Position numbers and translations under genes: made by a program. The notes below the pieces were generated by a model, which did no database searches, was not told the origin of the DNA, and saw nothing but the letters and a program-made list of their open reading frames with translations. This document shows, one piece after another, positions 16,734 through 24,314 of a stretch of DNA of 64,000 bases (within the stretch, counting starts at the first letter, position 1; every line of letters begins with the position of its first letter). This DNA is from Glycomyces paridis (GTDB taxonomy: Bacteria > Actinomycetota > Actinomycetes > Mycobacteriales > Micromonosporaceae): contig NZ_STGX01000024.1 of the NCBI RefSeq assembly GCF_004912155.1, forward strand, positions 1 through 64,000. The letters run 5' to 3'.

Positions 16734-17714
16734 ATGAGCAACATCGGCGTGCAAGAACCCAATTTCGAGGATCTGCCCGGCACTTATTCGCCAGACGTCT
16801 GGGACTCGGCTTGGCTCGAACTTGAGAAGGCCTACGCACATGCGCAGATCGTGTACCAGCTCAAGGACGATGAGAACACCTTCGCCGAGATCCTGAAGGG
16901 TCTCATGGGCATGACCGACGGCCATCCGATGGCGAGCTACAACGGACATGTCTTCTCGATCCCGGCGCCCACCGCGCAGGAGACGGCGGAGGGAATCGCT
17001 GGCGGCGCGGGCTCTCGTATCGCAGAGATCCGAACTGCCGTCGAGGAGATTCACGAACAGGACCGCTCCGACTTCGAGGACTGGCTGCGTCGAATGTCGA
17101 ACACTCTCGGCGACCTCGAATGGAACTCCACGGAAGCCTACCTTCGAGGCGTGATCGGTACGGTCGTCACCGACCTGGGCGAGGACAACTGGGACTCGGA
17201 GCTGGCCAGAGAAGTGAGGAGCCGAGCGATCCTGAAGATCGAACGTGCTTTGACCTGGGTCTGGAACACCACATCGTTTCTCAACAACCACTTCATGCTC
17301 TACGACGGCATCCTCCTGACCACGCGTCAGGACATCTATTCCCAGGTGCTGGAGGCGGTCAAGGGCCTCAAGCAGATCGCAGACGATGTCGAGAGGTCCA
17401 TGGCGTTCAGCATCACCCAGGTCTCTGACTTCGCCAAAGAGCTGAAAGCCGCAACCGCTATCAAAACCGATCCGATCGGAAGCGTCGAAGCTGTGACAAA
17501 CCTGGTGGACATGACCAAGACCACCAACGAGGAGAACGGAATCGCGCAGCCTGAGTCGGTGCTGGAAGCTTTGAGCACCCAGACGGGCAAGAGTTTCGAT
17601 GGGTTCAACCAGGCGCTTGACAATGCAGAGTCCCAAATCAGCGAGCTAATTCAGGAAATCGCGACAACCCCCCTCGCAGACCTGACCCTGCCGGAAGTGG
17701 AATCGCTCTTCTGA
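16734..17714 (+). CDS. Helical protein of the EspC-like cassette, possible effector
   Basis: A 326-residue protein that I do not recognise. AGGAGG lies 7 nt before ATG 16734, 11 nt after the EspC-like gene. It is almost entirely helical, with tryptophan-containing segments (VWDSAWLELEKAY, TLGDLEWNSTEAY) and no signal peptide or membrane helix. Its length and its position between an EspC-like gene and a membrane protein suit a large T7SS substrate, but no toxin motif is visible. Codon use is noticeably less GC-biased than in neighbouring genes, which suggests recent acquisition. Confidence 0.6.
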   Translation: MSNIGVQEPNFEDLPGTYSPDVWDSAWLELEKAYAHAQIVYQLKDDENTFAEILKGLMGMTDGHPMASYNGHVFSIPAPTAQETAEGIAGGAGSRIAEIRTAVEEIHEQDRSDFEDWLRRMSNTLGDLEWNSTEAYLRGVIGTVVTDLGEDNWDSELAREVRSRAILKIERALTWVWNTTSFLNNHFMLYDGILLTTRQDIYSQVLEAVKGLKQIADDVERSMAFSITQVSDFAKELKAATAIKTDPIGSVEAVTNLVDMTKTTNEENGIAQPESVLEALSTQTGKSFDGFNQALDNAESQISELIQEIATTPLADLTLPEVESLF

Positions 17715-18433
17715 TGAACAGCTTCCTTGACCGAATGAAGGGCAGGATCGGCCTCAGCCTAACCCTCGCCCTCGCCCTCGCGGTGATAGTCGGATCAACG
17801 ATCACCATCGCAGCACTCGATTCCGACGACGCGAAACCGCCGCCACTCCTTGCGATACTAGATCAATGCGAGCAGATCGACATTACGTCGTACAACTCGA
17901 TCATGGCCGAAGACTTCGTATACAGGCCCTTCGTGGATTTCAAGCTGGCGGACCTAGGCGTCGCCAACGAGGACTTCTCCACCTGTGGTACTGAACCGGA
18001 CCTCGACGACCTCTGCGTTGAAGAGAGCGAGGAATGCAGTGCGCTGCTGGCGGTCGTGATCGAGCACAGCCTCTGGATCTCAATCGACTTCGACTGTGTC
18101 GGATTTTGCTTCCTCACCGAGGAGGAGCTCGCCGAGGTCCCGGAGAAGACGCAGCTTGAGGGATGGGACTGGGCGATCCTGAACTATACGACCAAGACTG
18201 TCGAAGGAGAGGATCGGATGCAGGGTGGGACCTACCGCGGCAAGATGATCTCGATCTTCCAGTACGAGAACCTCCAGATCACCATCGACCTCCGCATCGG
18301 CTTCGGCATGGAGGACTCGACCACTGACGAGGAGTGGAACAGGTTCAGCACCGCGTTCGAGCAGTTCGAGGCGGTCAATCTCGAAGTCGCCGAAGATATC
18401 AGGGACAGCGCGATCGCGCGCCGCAACGGGTAG
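17714..18433 (+). CDS. Single-pass membrane protein of the EspC-like cassette
   Basis: The 239-residue product starts with ATG overlapping the previous stop (TGATG). One N-terminal membrane helix (about 11-34: LSLTLALALAVIVGSTITIAA) leads to an exported, acidic domain with six to seven cysteines, including C-E-E-S-E-E-C and CVGFC, probably disulfide bonded. It is not recognised. As the last gene of a substrate-like cassette it could be an immunity or receptor protein, but nothing in the sequence proves that. The region has lower GC than the flanks. Confidence 0.6.
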   Translation: MNSFLDRMKGRIGLSLTLALALAVIVGSTITIAALDSDDAKPPPLLAILDQCEQIDITSYNSIMAEDFVYRPFVDFKLADLGVANEDFSTCGTEPDLDDLCVEESEECSALLAVVIEHSLWISIDFDCVGFCFLTEEELAEVPEKTQLEGWDWAILNYTTKTVEGEDRMQGGTYRGKMISIFQYENLQITIDLRIGFGMEDSTTDEEWNRFSTAFEQFEAVNLEVAEDIRDSAIARRNG

Positions 18434-18448
18434 CAGGAGTCGGTGCGA

Positions 18449-18810
18449 TTAGGAGATCAGGGCGAGGGGGTAATGGTCCAGGGGGTCGAGTAGTGCGGTT
18501 GTCGCCTGTTGGGTGCGGTCGGGGGCTTCGGTGGTGGGGATGGCGTTGGGGTGGAAGTAGAGCTGTTACAAGCGAAAAAGGGGACCGAAGGGCTCCAGCC
18601 GGGGTCGGTTTCGATGGTGGCGGTGGGCCAGGCGTGTTCGACGGCGGACCTGCGGTCGGGGTCGCAGAGGTCGAGCGCGATGGTGCGGCTGAGGTCCATG
18701 AGGTGGGCCTCGCGGCGCTCCTGCGCAAGGCTCTAGACGATGGACCCTGCTCCACCGAGGGCAGGCAGCAGCGCGAGCACCAGTATGAACGCTCCGGTGC
18801 GGCGGCGCAT
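18449..18810 (-). pseudogene. Decayed gene for a small exported protein
   Basis: From ATG 18810 the frame reads a signal-like start (MRRRTGAFILVLALLPALGG), meets an in-frame amber TAG at 18735-18733, then continues in the same frame as a normal protein sequence (SLAQERREAHLMDLSRTIAL, AVEHAWPTATIETDP). Near 18570 it becomes low-complexity Thr/Pro sequence, while another frame takes over with a convincing end (QLYFHPNAIPTTEAPDRTQQ, then LDPLDHYPLALIS) stopping at 18449. One nonsense mutation plus a frameshift explains this. The original would have been a single-pass exported protein of about 120 residues. It adjoins the lower-GC cassette. Confidence 0.65.
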
Positions 18811-19110
18811 GGTCAGCGGGGGCGGTGCCAAAGCCGGGGTGGTTCGCAGCGAGACCGCGGGTGAACTCTGAGGAAGTCGTCGGCTACGAGTACCTGCCGC
18901 GGCACAGGTAGGGGGCGTTTCCCCTCGCGCTGCAAGATGATCCGAGCCTGGGGCGCTTCGAGGGTGCCGGCTCCGAGGCCATTCGGGGGTCCTCCCGGGG
19001 TGCGATCGCGCGCGATCGGCGCGTTGGGTTGCGCACCAGGCTAAAGCGCCACTGCCACGAACCGAATGGCAGTGTCCTGATTGGAGTTGGTGACACGCCG
19101 TGGTCGAGGG
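18811..19110. other. Intergenic region with a 16-bp palindrome
   Basis: No gene is supported. A perfect palindrome cgatcgcgcgcgatcg at 19003-19018 could be an operator but may be chance in GC-rich DNA. Confidence 0.25.
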
Positions 19111-19263
19111 TTGACAAAGGTCGGGTAAGGGCCTCAACATGATGAACGCGGGCCCACCTCCTCGGAGATGGACCCGCGGTTCAAGTACACATGCCGCCCG
19201 GTGGTCTGAAGTTTGGTCACCGAAGCCCACCGGGCGGCCCTTGCACCAAGGGAGTTTCCTCCT
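19111..19263 (+). promoter_or_regulatory. Promoter and structured leader of the 19264 operon
   Basis: TTGACA at 19111-19116 is a perfect -35 box. A weak -10 (CAACAT, 19135-19140) would start transcription near 19147. Immediately after come two hairpins: 19148-19177 (gcgggcccacctc with two mismatches) and 19193-19238 (a 12-bp perfect stem gccgcccggtgg/ccaccgggcggc with a 22-nt loop). GGAG then precedes GTG 19264. This looks like a cis-regulatory leader, but it matches no riboswitch class I know. Confidence 0.45.
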
Positions 19264-20037
19264 GTGGCAGTTACGACCATACCTGCCTTCGGGCTGTCTG
19301 GGAACAGGCATTCCGGGGGTTCACTCGGGCGCTGGCCTGCTGATTCGCCGTGCCCGAAGATCGTGTTCGACATCGATTCGATGGAGTTCGGCGCCGGTCC
19401 TAGCCGCCTCCGCGACCCGCTCGATCCCGGGCCGTTCGGCTCCTTCGGCTGGTATCGGGACCGGCGGACCGGGAGGCACCGGAGCGGGGAGCTGCCCGAT
19501 CCACCCCAGGGCGAGGGCGCTCCGCACTCCGGGTTCACTCGTGAAGGGGCCGAACACAGAAGGCCCACACCCGGGTCCGGTCGCGGCGGCGACGGCCCGC
19601 CGCCGCGCACCCGGTACCGGGACGACGACGGCTGGAGCGGCGATGACGCTCAGCGGTACGACTTCGGGAGGCTGCGCGAAGACGCCTGGAACTCGTTCAT
19701 CGCCGACTCCGCAGCGCTGCACCTCGCCCACCACGTCAAGACCGTCGGGTTCGCCGAACGGATCGCGCTGGCGATCCGGGTCCTGCTCTCGTTCGTGCTG
19801 GAGCTGGTAGGCGCGCCGAGTCGGCCGACGCCGAAGCGTCCGGCGCCCGGCGGGTCGCAGCAGCGCGGGTCGAAACCTGAAGTGGTGGAACCGGTCGGGT
19901 CGAAGCTCCCGAAACCGGGGCCGCTGAGCGGGGTGCCCTCGCAAGGAGGACACCGCACCGCACCGATGAGTGCGTTCGTCCTGGAATGGGAGCGGCACTT
20001 CGACGCCGCCTACGGCCTCCGGGAGGTGGCCCTATGA
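19264..20037 (+). CDS. Unknown protein, first of a coupled pair
   Basis: A 257-residue protein not recognised. GTG 19264 has GGAG about 10 nt upstream; the frame is open further upstream but runs into the leader hairpins. The first about 130 residues are glycine/proline/arginine-rich and disordered. A helical central part (YDFGRLREDAWNSFIADSAA to RIALAIRVLLSFVLELVG) contains one hydrophobic, possibly amphipathic or membrane-associated helix. A proline-rich linker leads to a short C-terminal helix ending LREVAL. It overlaps the next gene by 4 nt, so the two products probably act together. Confidence 0.6.
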   Translation: MAVTTIPAFGLSGNRHSGGSLGRWPADSPCPKIVFDIDSMEFGAGPSRLRDPLDPGPFGSFGWYRDRRTGRHRSGELPDPPQGEGAPHSGFTREGAEHRRPTPGSGRGGDGPPPRTRYRDDDGWSGDDAQRYDFGRLREDAWNSFIADSAALHLAHHVKTVGFAERIALAIRVLLSFVLELVGAPSRPTPKRPAPGGSQQRGSKPEVVEPVGSKLPKPGPLSGVPSQGGHRTAPMSAFVLEWERHFDAAYGLREVAL

Positions 20038-20306
20038 GCTTCGATTCCTTCGTGGCGACCGTGCTCGTGGACGGTCGGCGCCTGCATTTCGCCGCGATCG
20101 TTCCGCAAGCGCGGCTTCGTGTCACGCTCGCCGATCCGTGGGAGGAGTCCGAGGTGCTCGGCTCGGTGATCCGCCTCGACACGGGCGAACCGGGCCTGCG
20201 GGTCGCCGCACCGCTCCAGGTCGAATGGGCGAACCTGCACGCCGATCGCATCATCACCGAGGCGACTCGCGTCTGGGCGTCGGTCACCAGGCATTGCTCA
20301 GGCTAG
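20034..20306 (+). CDS. Small unknown protein, second of the coupled pair
   Basis: The 90-residue product starts at ATG 20034, overlapping the previous stop (ATGA) with GGGAGG 7 nt upstream. The composition suggests a compact mainly beta domain (FVATVLVDGRRLHFAAIVP, LRVTLADPWEESEVLGSVIR) followed by a helix. No motif is recognised, and there are no membrane or export features. It is followed by a convergent terminator. Tight coupling to the 257-residue protein suggests a shared complex. Confidence 0.65.
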   Translation: MSFDSFVATVLVDGRRLHFAAIVPQARLRVTLADPWEESEVLGSVIRLDTGEPGLRVAAPLQVEWANLHADRIITEATRVWASVTRHCSG

Positions 20307-20313
20307 CGGCCCG

Positions 20314-20340
20314 CCGCCGGGCAGGGGTCCTGCCCGGCGG
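20314..20340. terminator. Bidirectional terminator
   Basis: A perfect 12-bp stem ccgccgggcagg/cctgcccggcgg with a ggt loop lies between convergent stops at 20306 and 20341. Confidence 0.8.
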
Positions 20341-21264
20341 TCAGGAGTGGTGGGGGTGTGTGGGCTCGGTGCACCAGGCGGCGCTGGCGTTGTGGGTCAG
20401 CAGGATCCAGCAGGTGAGTGCTCCGGCGGCGAGGAGGGCTCCGGTTGCCGCGCCTTGGGTGTTCGAGCCGGTCCATTGCCAGACGAGGAGGCCGAGGGCG
20501 GCACCGGCGGGGGTGGCGAGGAGGGCAGAGGCGGCGGTCAGGCGGCGGGCGGTGTTGTTGCGGTGGGCGATGAGCAGGCAGAGGAGTGCTTGGAGGAGCG
20601 CCCAGGGGAGGAGGGTCCAGAGGATCTGCCGGGCGGTGTCGAGATCGGGTCGGGCGAGGCCGGTCAGGACTGCGGGGTCGGCGAGGAGCAGCGGGGCGCC
20701 GATGAGGGTGGCGGTGATGCCGATCCACAGGGCGGCCAGGGCGAGAGCGAGGGGGAAGGGGATCTGGGTGCGCAGTTCGTCGCCTTCGCCTTGGTAGTGG
20801 CCCAGGGGCTTCGCGAGCCAGTCGCGGCCCTCCTTGCGGAAGGGCTGGACCGCGCCGGCGACGAGGAACGCGAACATGGCGACCAGGCTGAGGAACGAGT
20901 CGAACGCCTCGTATTCGTTGACGCCGATCGCTCCGGTGGAGGTGAGGAAGACGAATGCGGCGAGCGGCGCGAGGGAGAGGAGGAAGGCGAGGGCGCGGCC
21001 GCCGTTGCGGCGCTTGAAGAGCTGGATCATGCCGACAAGGGCGAAGAGGGAGAGGGCGGGCAGCGCGAAGACGGCGGCCGTGCGGGCCGGGGAGGGGCTC
21101 ATCGTGTTCGCGACGGCGATCGCCGTCAGCGGGCCCGCGGCGGCCAGGAAGCCCAGGAGCGCCGTCATGAACAGGACCGGGCGGGGGTAGTTGGCGGTCC
21201 AGGAGTGGTCGCCGCCCGGGTGGTCGAAGTGCGGTCGCGGCTTCGGCCGGTGCGCTTCGTTCAC
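20341..21264 (-). CDS. Polytopic membrane protein coupled to the kinase
   Basis: A 307-residue protein with about eight membrane helices and a short His/Pro-rich N-terminus. It starts at GTG 21264 and overlaps the kinase stop (GTGA), so it is translationally coupled to it. No transporter or enzyme motif is visible. Being co-expressed with a membrane Ser/Thr kinase, it may be a substrate or partner of that kinase, which is inference from coupling only. Confidence 0.7.
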   Translation of the reverse strand: MNEAHRPKPRPHFDHPGGDHSWTANYPRPVLFMTALLGFLAAAGPLTAIAVANTMSPSPARTAAVFALPALSLFALVGMIQLFKRRNGGRALAFLLSLAPLAAFVFLTSTGAIGVNEYEAFDSFLSLVAMFAFLVAGAVQPFRKEGRDWLAKPLGHYQGEGDELRTQIPFPLALALAALWIGITATLIGAPLLLADPAVLTGLARPDLDTARQILWTLLPWALLQALLCLLIAHRNNTARRLTAASALLATPAGAALGLLVWQWTGSNTQGAATGALLAAGALTCWILLTHNASAAWCTEPTHPHHS

Positions 21265-22940
21265 AGGATCGTCCACTGCTGCTTGGCGTCGGAGGCGTTG
21301 CAGTTCTGGAGGGCGAGGGCGTCGCCTTCGTCGGCGTCGGAGGACTTGAGGACGGCGAGGCAGAGGCTGTCGCTGGCTTCGGTGCGCATCTGGAAGGCGT
21401 TCCCGGCGGGCACGAGGACCCAGGTCTGGGCGTCGAGGCCGTCGCAGCCGTCCATGCCGAGGAGCATGCCGTCCTCGGTGCCGCCCTCGTCGACGGTGAG
21501 GCAGGGCGTCCAGTCGCTGCGCCGCATCTCGATCTCGTAGGCGCCGCCGGACTCGACCCAATTGAGGTCGGGTTCGGTGTCGGAGCAGTCGCCGAGGACC
21601 ATGACGCTGCGGTCCTCGTTGCCCGGTTCGGGGCCCCAGGTCATGCACAGGCCGCTGGCGGCCTGGCGGGCGCGGTGGACACCGCTGCCGGGCAGGTTCG
21701 GGCCCTCGTCGTCGGGGTCGGTGTCGCCGGTGCTGCCCGAGTCCTCTGATCCGGCGGAGTCGCCCGAGCCTTCGGTCCGGGTCGCGTCGCCGCCGGGCTG
21801 GGGTTCGGGAGCTGCGCTGGTGGTGGACTCGATGGTGGGGGACGTGGTGGCGGGGCCGGTGGTGTCCGGTTCGGTGGTCTGCTCGACGGCGGTGGTCGGG
21901 TTCTGGCCAGCGGCCTCGGCGTCGGGGAGGTACTGCCAGGGCCGGGTGATGACCGTGCCGGCGACCGCGACGGGTACGACGAGGACGATCGGGAGGAGCC
22001 AGGGGCGGCGGCGCTTCGCGCGTTCGGTCGCGGCAGCCTCGGGTTCGGGCTGGGCAGGTTCGGGCTGCACGCGTTCGGGCGGCGGTGTGAGCGCCGTGTC
22101 GAGGTCGGCGCCGGGTTCGCCGAGGGCCGCGAGGCAGGCGGCGGCGAGGTCGGCGGCGGAGTCGAAGCGCTCGGCGGGAGCTTTGCGCAGGCAGCGCATG
22201 ACGATCGCGGCGGTCTCGGGGTCGACGGCGTCGGGGAGGGCGGGCGGGTCCTCCCAGAGGACGTCGTGCATCTTGACGGCGGCTTCGGCGCCGTCGAAGG
22301 GCGGGGCGCCGGTGAGGCATTCGTAGGCGACGGCGCCGAGGGCGTACACGTCGGCCCTGCCGGTGACGTCGGCGCCGCGGCGCAGCTGCTCGGGCGCGAT
22401 GTAGTCGAGGGTGCCGAAGACCGCGCTGGAGGGGGTGAGGCGCGAACCGGATTCGAGCAGGGAGATGCCGAAGTCGACGACGCGCACGTGGCCGTCGTCG
22501 TCGATGAGGAGGTTCGCGGGCTTGACGTCGCGGTGGACGACGCCGAGGCGGTGGGCCTTGTCGAGCGCGGCGGCGGCCTCGGCGAGGACCTTGAGGGTCT
22601 CGCGGGCGCTGAGGGTGCCGCACCGGTCCAGGCGGCGGCCGAGGGAGCCGTTGGCGATGAGCTCCATGGCGATGAAGAGGACGGTCTCGCCGTCGACCTC
22701 CGTCTCGCCGAAGTCGTGGATCTCGACGTAGCCGGTGCCGGTGAGCTTCGCGAGGGTGGTGGCCTCGCGGGTGAAGCGGTCGACGGGCCGGTGCTCGTCC
22801 TCGAGGTCGGTGCGCAGGACCTTGACGGCGACGGGGCGTTCGAGCCGCAGGTCCCAGCCGCGCCAGACGGCTCCCATGCCGCCGGTCGCGAGGCGCTCGT
22901 CGAGTCGGAAGCGGCCGCCGACGACCGTGCCCGCGTTCAC
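21261..22940 (-). CDS. Membrane Ser/Thr protein kinase with extracellular ricin-type lectin domain
   Basis: Hanks-type kinase: glycine loop (LATGGMGAVWRG), Lys40, Glu59, catalytic HRDVKPANLL (D138), DFG (156-158) and APE (182-184). It is followed by a proline-rich linker, one membrane helix (314-331) and a Thr/Ser/Asp-rich extracellular stalk. The last about 125 residues form a ricin B-type beta-trefoil with paired cysteines and QxW elements (QTWVLV, QQWTIL at the C-terminus). Thus a cytosolic kinase is joined to a carbohydrate-binding sensor. GTG 22940 has GGAAGG 8 nt upstream. All catalytic residues are intact. It lies between T7SS gene groups and is coupled to a membrane protein. Confidence 0.92.
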   Translation of the reverse strand: MNAGTVVGGRFRLDERLATGGMGAVWRGWDLRLERPVAVKVLRTDLEDEHRPVDRFTREATTLAKLTGTGYVEIHDFGETEVDGETVLFIAMELIANGSLGRRLDRCGTLSARETLKVLAEAAAALDKAHRLGVVHRDVKPANLLIDDDGHVRVVDFGISLLESGSRLTPSSAVFGTLDYIAPEQLRRGADVTGRADVYALGAVAYECLTGAPPFDGAEAAVKMHDVLWEDPPALPDAVDPETAAIVMRCLRKAPAERFDSAADLAAACLAALGEPGADLDTALTPPPERVQPEPAQPEPEAAATERAKRRRPWLLPIVLVVPVAVAGTVITRPWQYLPDAEAAGQNPTTAVEQTTEPDTTGPATTSPTIESTTSAAPEPQPGGDATRTEGSGDSAGSEDSGSTGDTDPDDEGPNLPGSGVHRARQAASGLCMTWGPEPGNEDRSVMVLGDCSDTEPDLNWVESGGAYEIEMRRSDWTPCLTVDEGGTEDGMLLGMDGCDGLDAQTWVLVPAGNAFQMRTEASDSLCLAVLKSSDADEGDALALQNCNASDAKQQWTIL

Positions 22941-23100
22941 GCCGGGTCCTTCCGCGAGTCGGTCGGGGGTGCCGCGGGGCGGCGGGGGTGATCGGACACG
23001 GCTGACACTCCGATGATGTCGTTGGCTCCAGTGACACGAGGGGATCGGTCGGAGGAGCCGGAATGTCCCGATGATAGGGGGCCGCCGCCAGGCCCGGCGG

Positions 23101-24210
23101 TCAGCCGAGGTCGGGGCAGCGGAGGCCCTCGACGGTGTCGGTCTCGGGGTCGCCTTGGGCCGGAAGGCATTCGGGGGTGTGGTCGGTCCGCTCGACGCAA
23201 GGGCTTTCGAGGTGGAGGAGGGGGACCTCGCCGCCGGTGTAGCGGAGGGTGAGGGTGAAGACCTCGTCGTCGGCGCTGTAGAGGCGCTCGGCGGTGATGC
23301 GGCGGGTGCCTTCGAGGGTCTCGCCGTCGTAGGTGAGGCGGTGGTCGCCTTCGGCCCACAGGGCCGCGATGGCGGCCTCGTCGGCGCCGGCCTCGGCGGC
23401 GTGAAGGCCGTATTCGAGGGCGTAGCGGTAGGTCGACAGGCCCGCGGGGTTCGCGTAGTCGCAGGAGGTGACCTCGACGGCGCGGGAGACGAAACCGGTG
23501 AACGCCGGGAGTCCGGCGACGGTGTCGGCGACGGCGTCCTCCAGGCGGGCCCAGGTGCCGGGCTCGGCGAACCGGCCGAGCTGGTCCTGGGGCGCGGCGG
23601 CGGCCTCGGCCCATTCGCGCGCCTCGGTCCCGGTGCCGACGGCGAGGGCGAGCGCGAGGCACCACACGGCGGTCTCGACGCCCGCGATGCGGCTGCGGGG
23701 GCGCACGGGCCCGTCGCCGAGCCAGGCGCGGGTGTGGGCGTGGGCGCTGACGGCGACGCCCGCGAACAGGATCGGGACGACGACGAGGAGGAAGCGGATG
23801 CCGACGGCGGCGGCGCCGTCGCTCATGGCCTCGCGCACGGGCATCGCCGAGGGCGTCAGCAGCAGGACGAGCTGGACGGCGGCGAGGGTCCCGGCGGCGG
23901 CGAGGTAGAGGCGGGCGCGGCGTCCGCCGCGGCCGAGCCAGATCGCGGCGAGGAGGTTGACCGGGACGGCGGGGGCGAGGATGAGCAGGTAGGACAGGCC
24001 GCGTTCGAACAGGCCGTTGTCGACGCCGGGCCAGGCGTAGGCCTGGACGCCGTGCCAGGTCCACAGCCAGATCCAGACGAGCGCGGCGGTCTCGGCGAGC
24101 AGGAGTGCCTGGAGGGCGAGGACGGTCGCGGGGAGTCGGCGGCGGGGGAGGTCGGTGGGCGCCTCGATGGGTGAGGTCTCGACGCCGGGGTGCGTGAGCA
24201 TTGGTTTCAT
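23101..24210 (-). CDS. Membrane protein with exported C-terminal domain
   Basis: A 369-residue protein from ATG 24210 (AAGGG 6 nt upstream). Five hydrophobic helices fill residues about 25-200. A soluble C-terminal domain of about 170 residues contains several cysteines (TSCDYAN, ESPCVER, PECLP, LRCPDLG), suggesting an extracellular disulfide-bonded fold. No family is recognised. It stands between the kinase and eccC, all on the minus strand, with its own leader after the eccC terminator. Confidence 0.65.
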   Translation of the reverse strand: MKPMLTHPGVETSPIEAPTDLPRRRLPATVLALQALLLAETAALVWIWLWTWHGVQAYAWPGVDNGLFERGLSYLLILAPAVPVNLLAAIWLGRGGRRARLYLAAAGTLAAVQLVLLLTPSAMPVREAMSDGAAAVGIRFLLVVVPILFAGVAVSAHAHTRAWLGDGPVRPRSRIAGVETAVWCLALALAVGTGTEAREWAEAAAAPQDQLGRFAEPGTWARLEDAVADTVAGLPAFTGFVSRAVEVTSCDYANPAGLSTYRYALEYGLHAAEAGADEAAIAALWAEGDHRLTYDGETLEGTRRITAERLYSADDEVFTLTLRYTGGEVPLLHLESPCVERTDHTPECLPAQGDPETDTVEGLRCPDLG

Positions 24211-24267
24211 ATGGGCCCTTGTCGTGGGTGCGGCGAAGGGGGTGGTTGCCTTGCTGCACCTGATACG

Positions 24268-24306
24268 CCGCGGGGCCGCCGACCGGTTGCGTCGGCGGCC
24301 CCGCGG
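24268..24306 (-). terminator. Terminator of eccC
   Basis: A 15-bp perfect stem (24268-24282 with 24292-24306) and a 9-nt loop directly follow the eccC stop on the minus strand. Confidence 0.8.
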
Positions 24307-24314
24307 GGTCTTGC

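Noticed and set aside
17714-18433. Lipoprotein call for the Cys-rich membrane protein
   Set aside because: There is no lipobox cysteine after the hydrophobic segment; the first cysteine is about 20 residues further on.
18733-18735. In-frame TAG as a possible recoded codon (pyrrolysine-like)
   Set aside because: The same gene also has a frameshift further on, so decay explains it better, and nothing suggests a recoding system.
19170-19190. tRNA T-loop-like ggttcaagtac in the 19264 leader
   Set aside because: The flanking bases do not form a T stem, and no acceptor or anticodon arms can be found around it; the sequence is part of the spacer between two hairpins.
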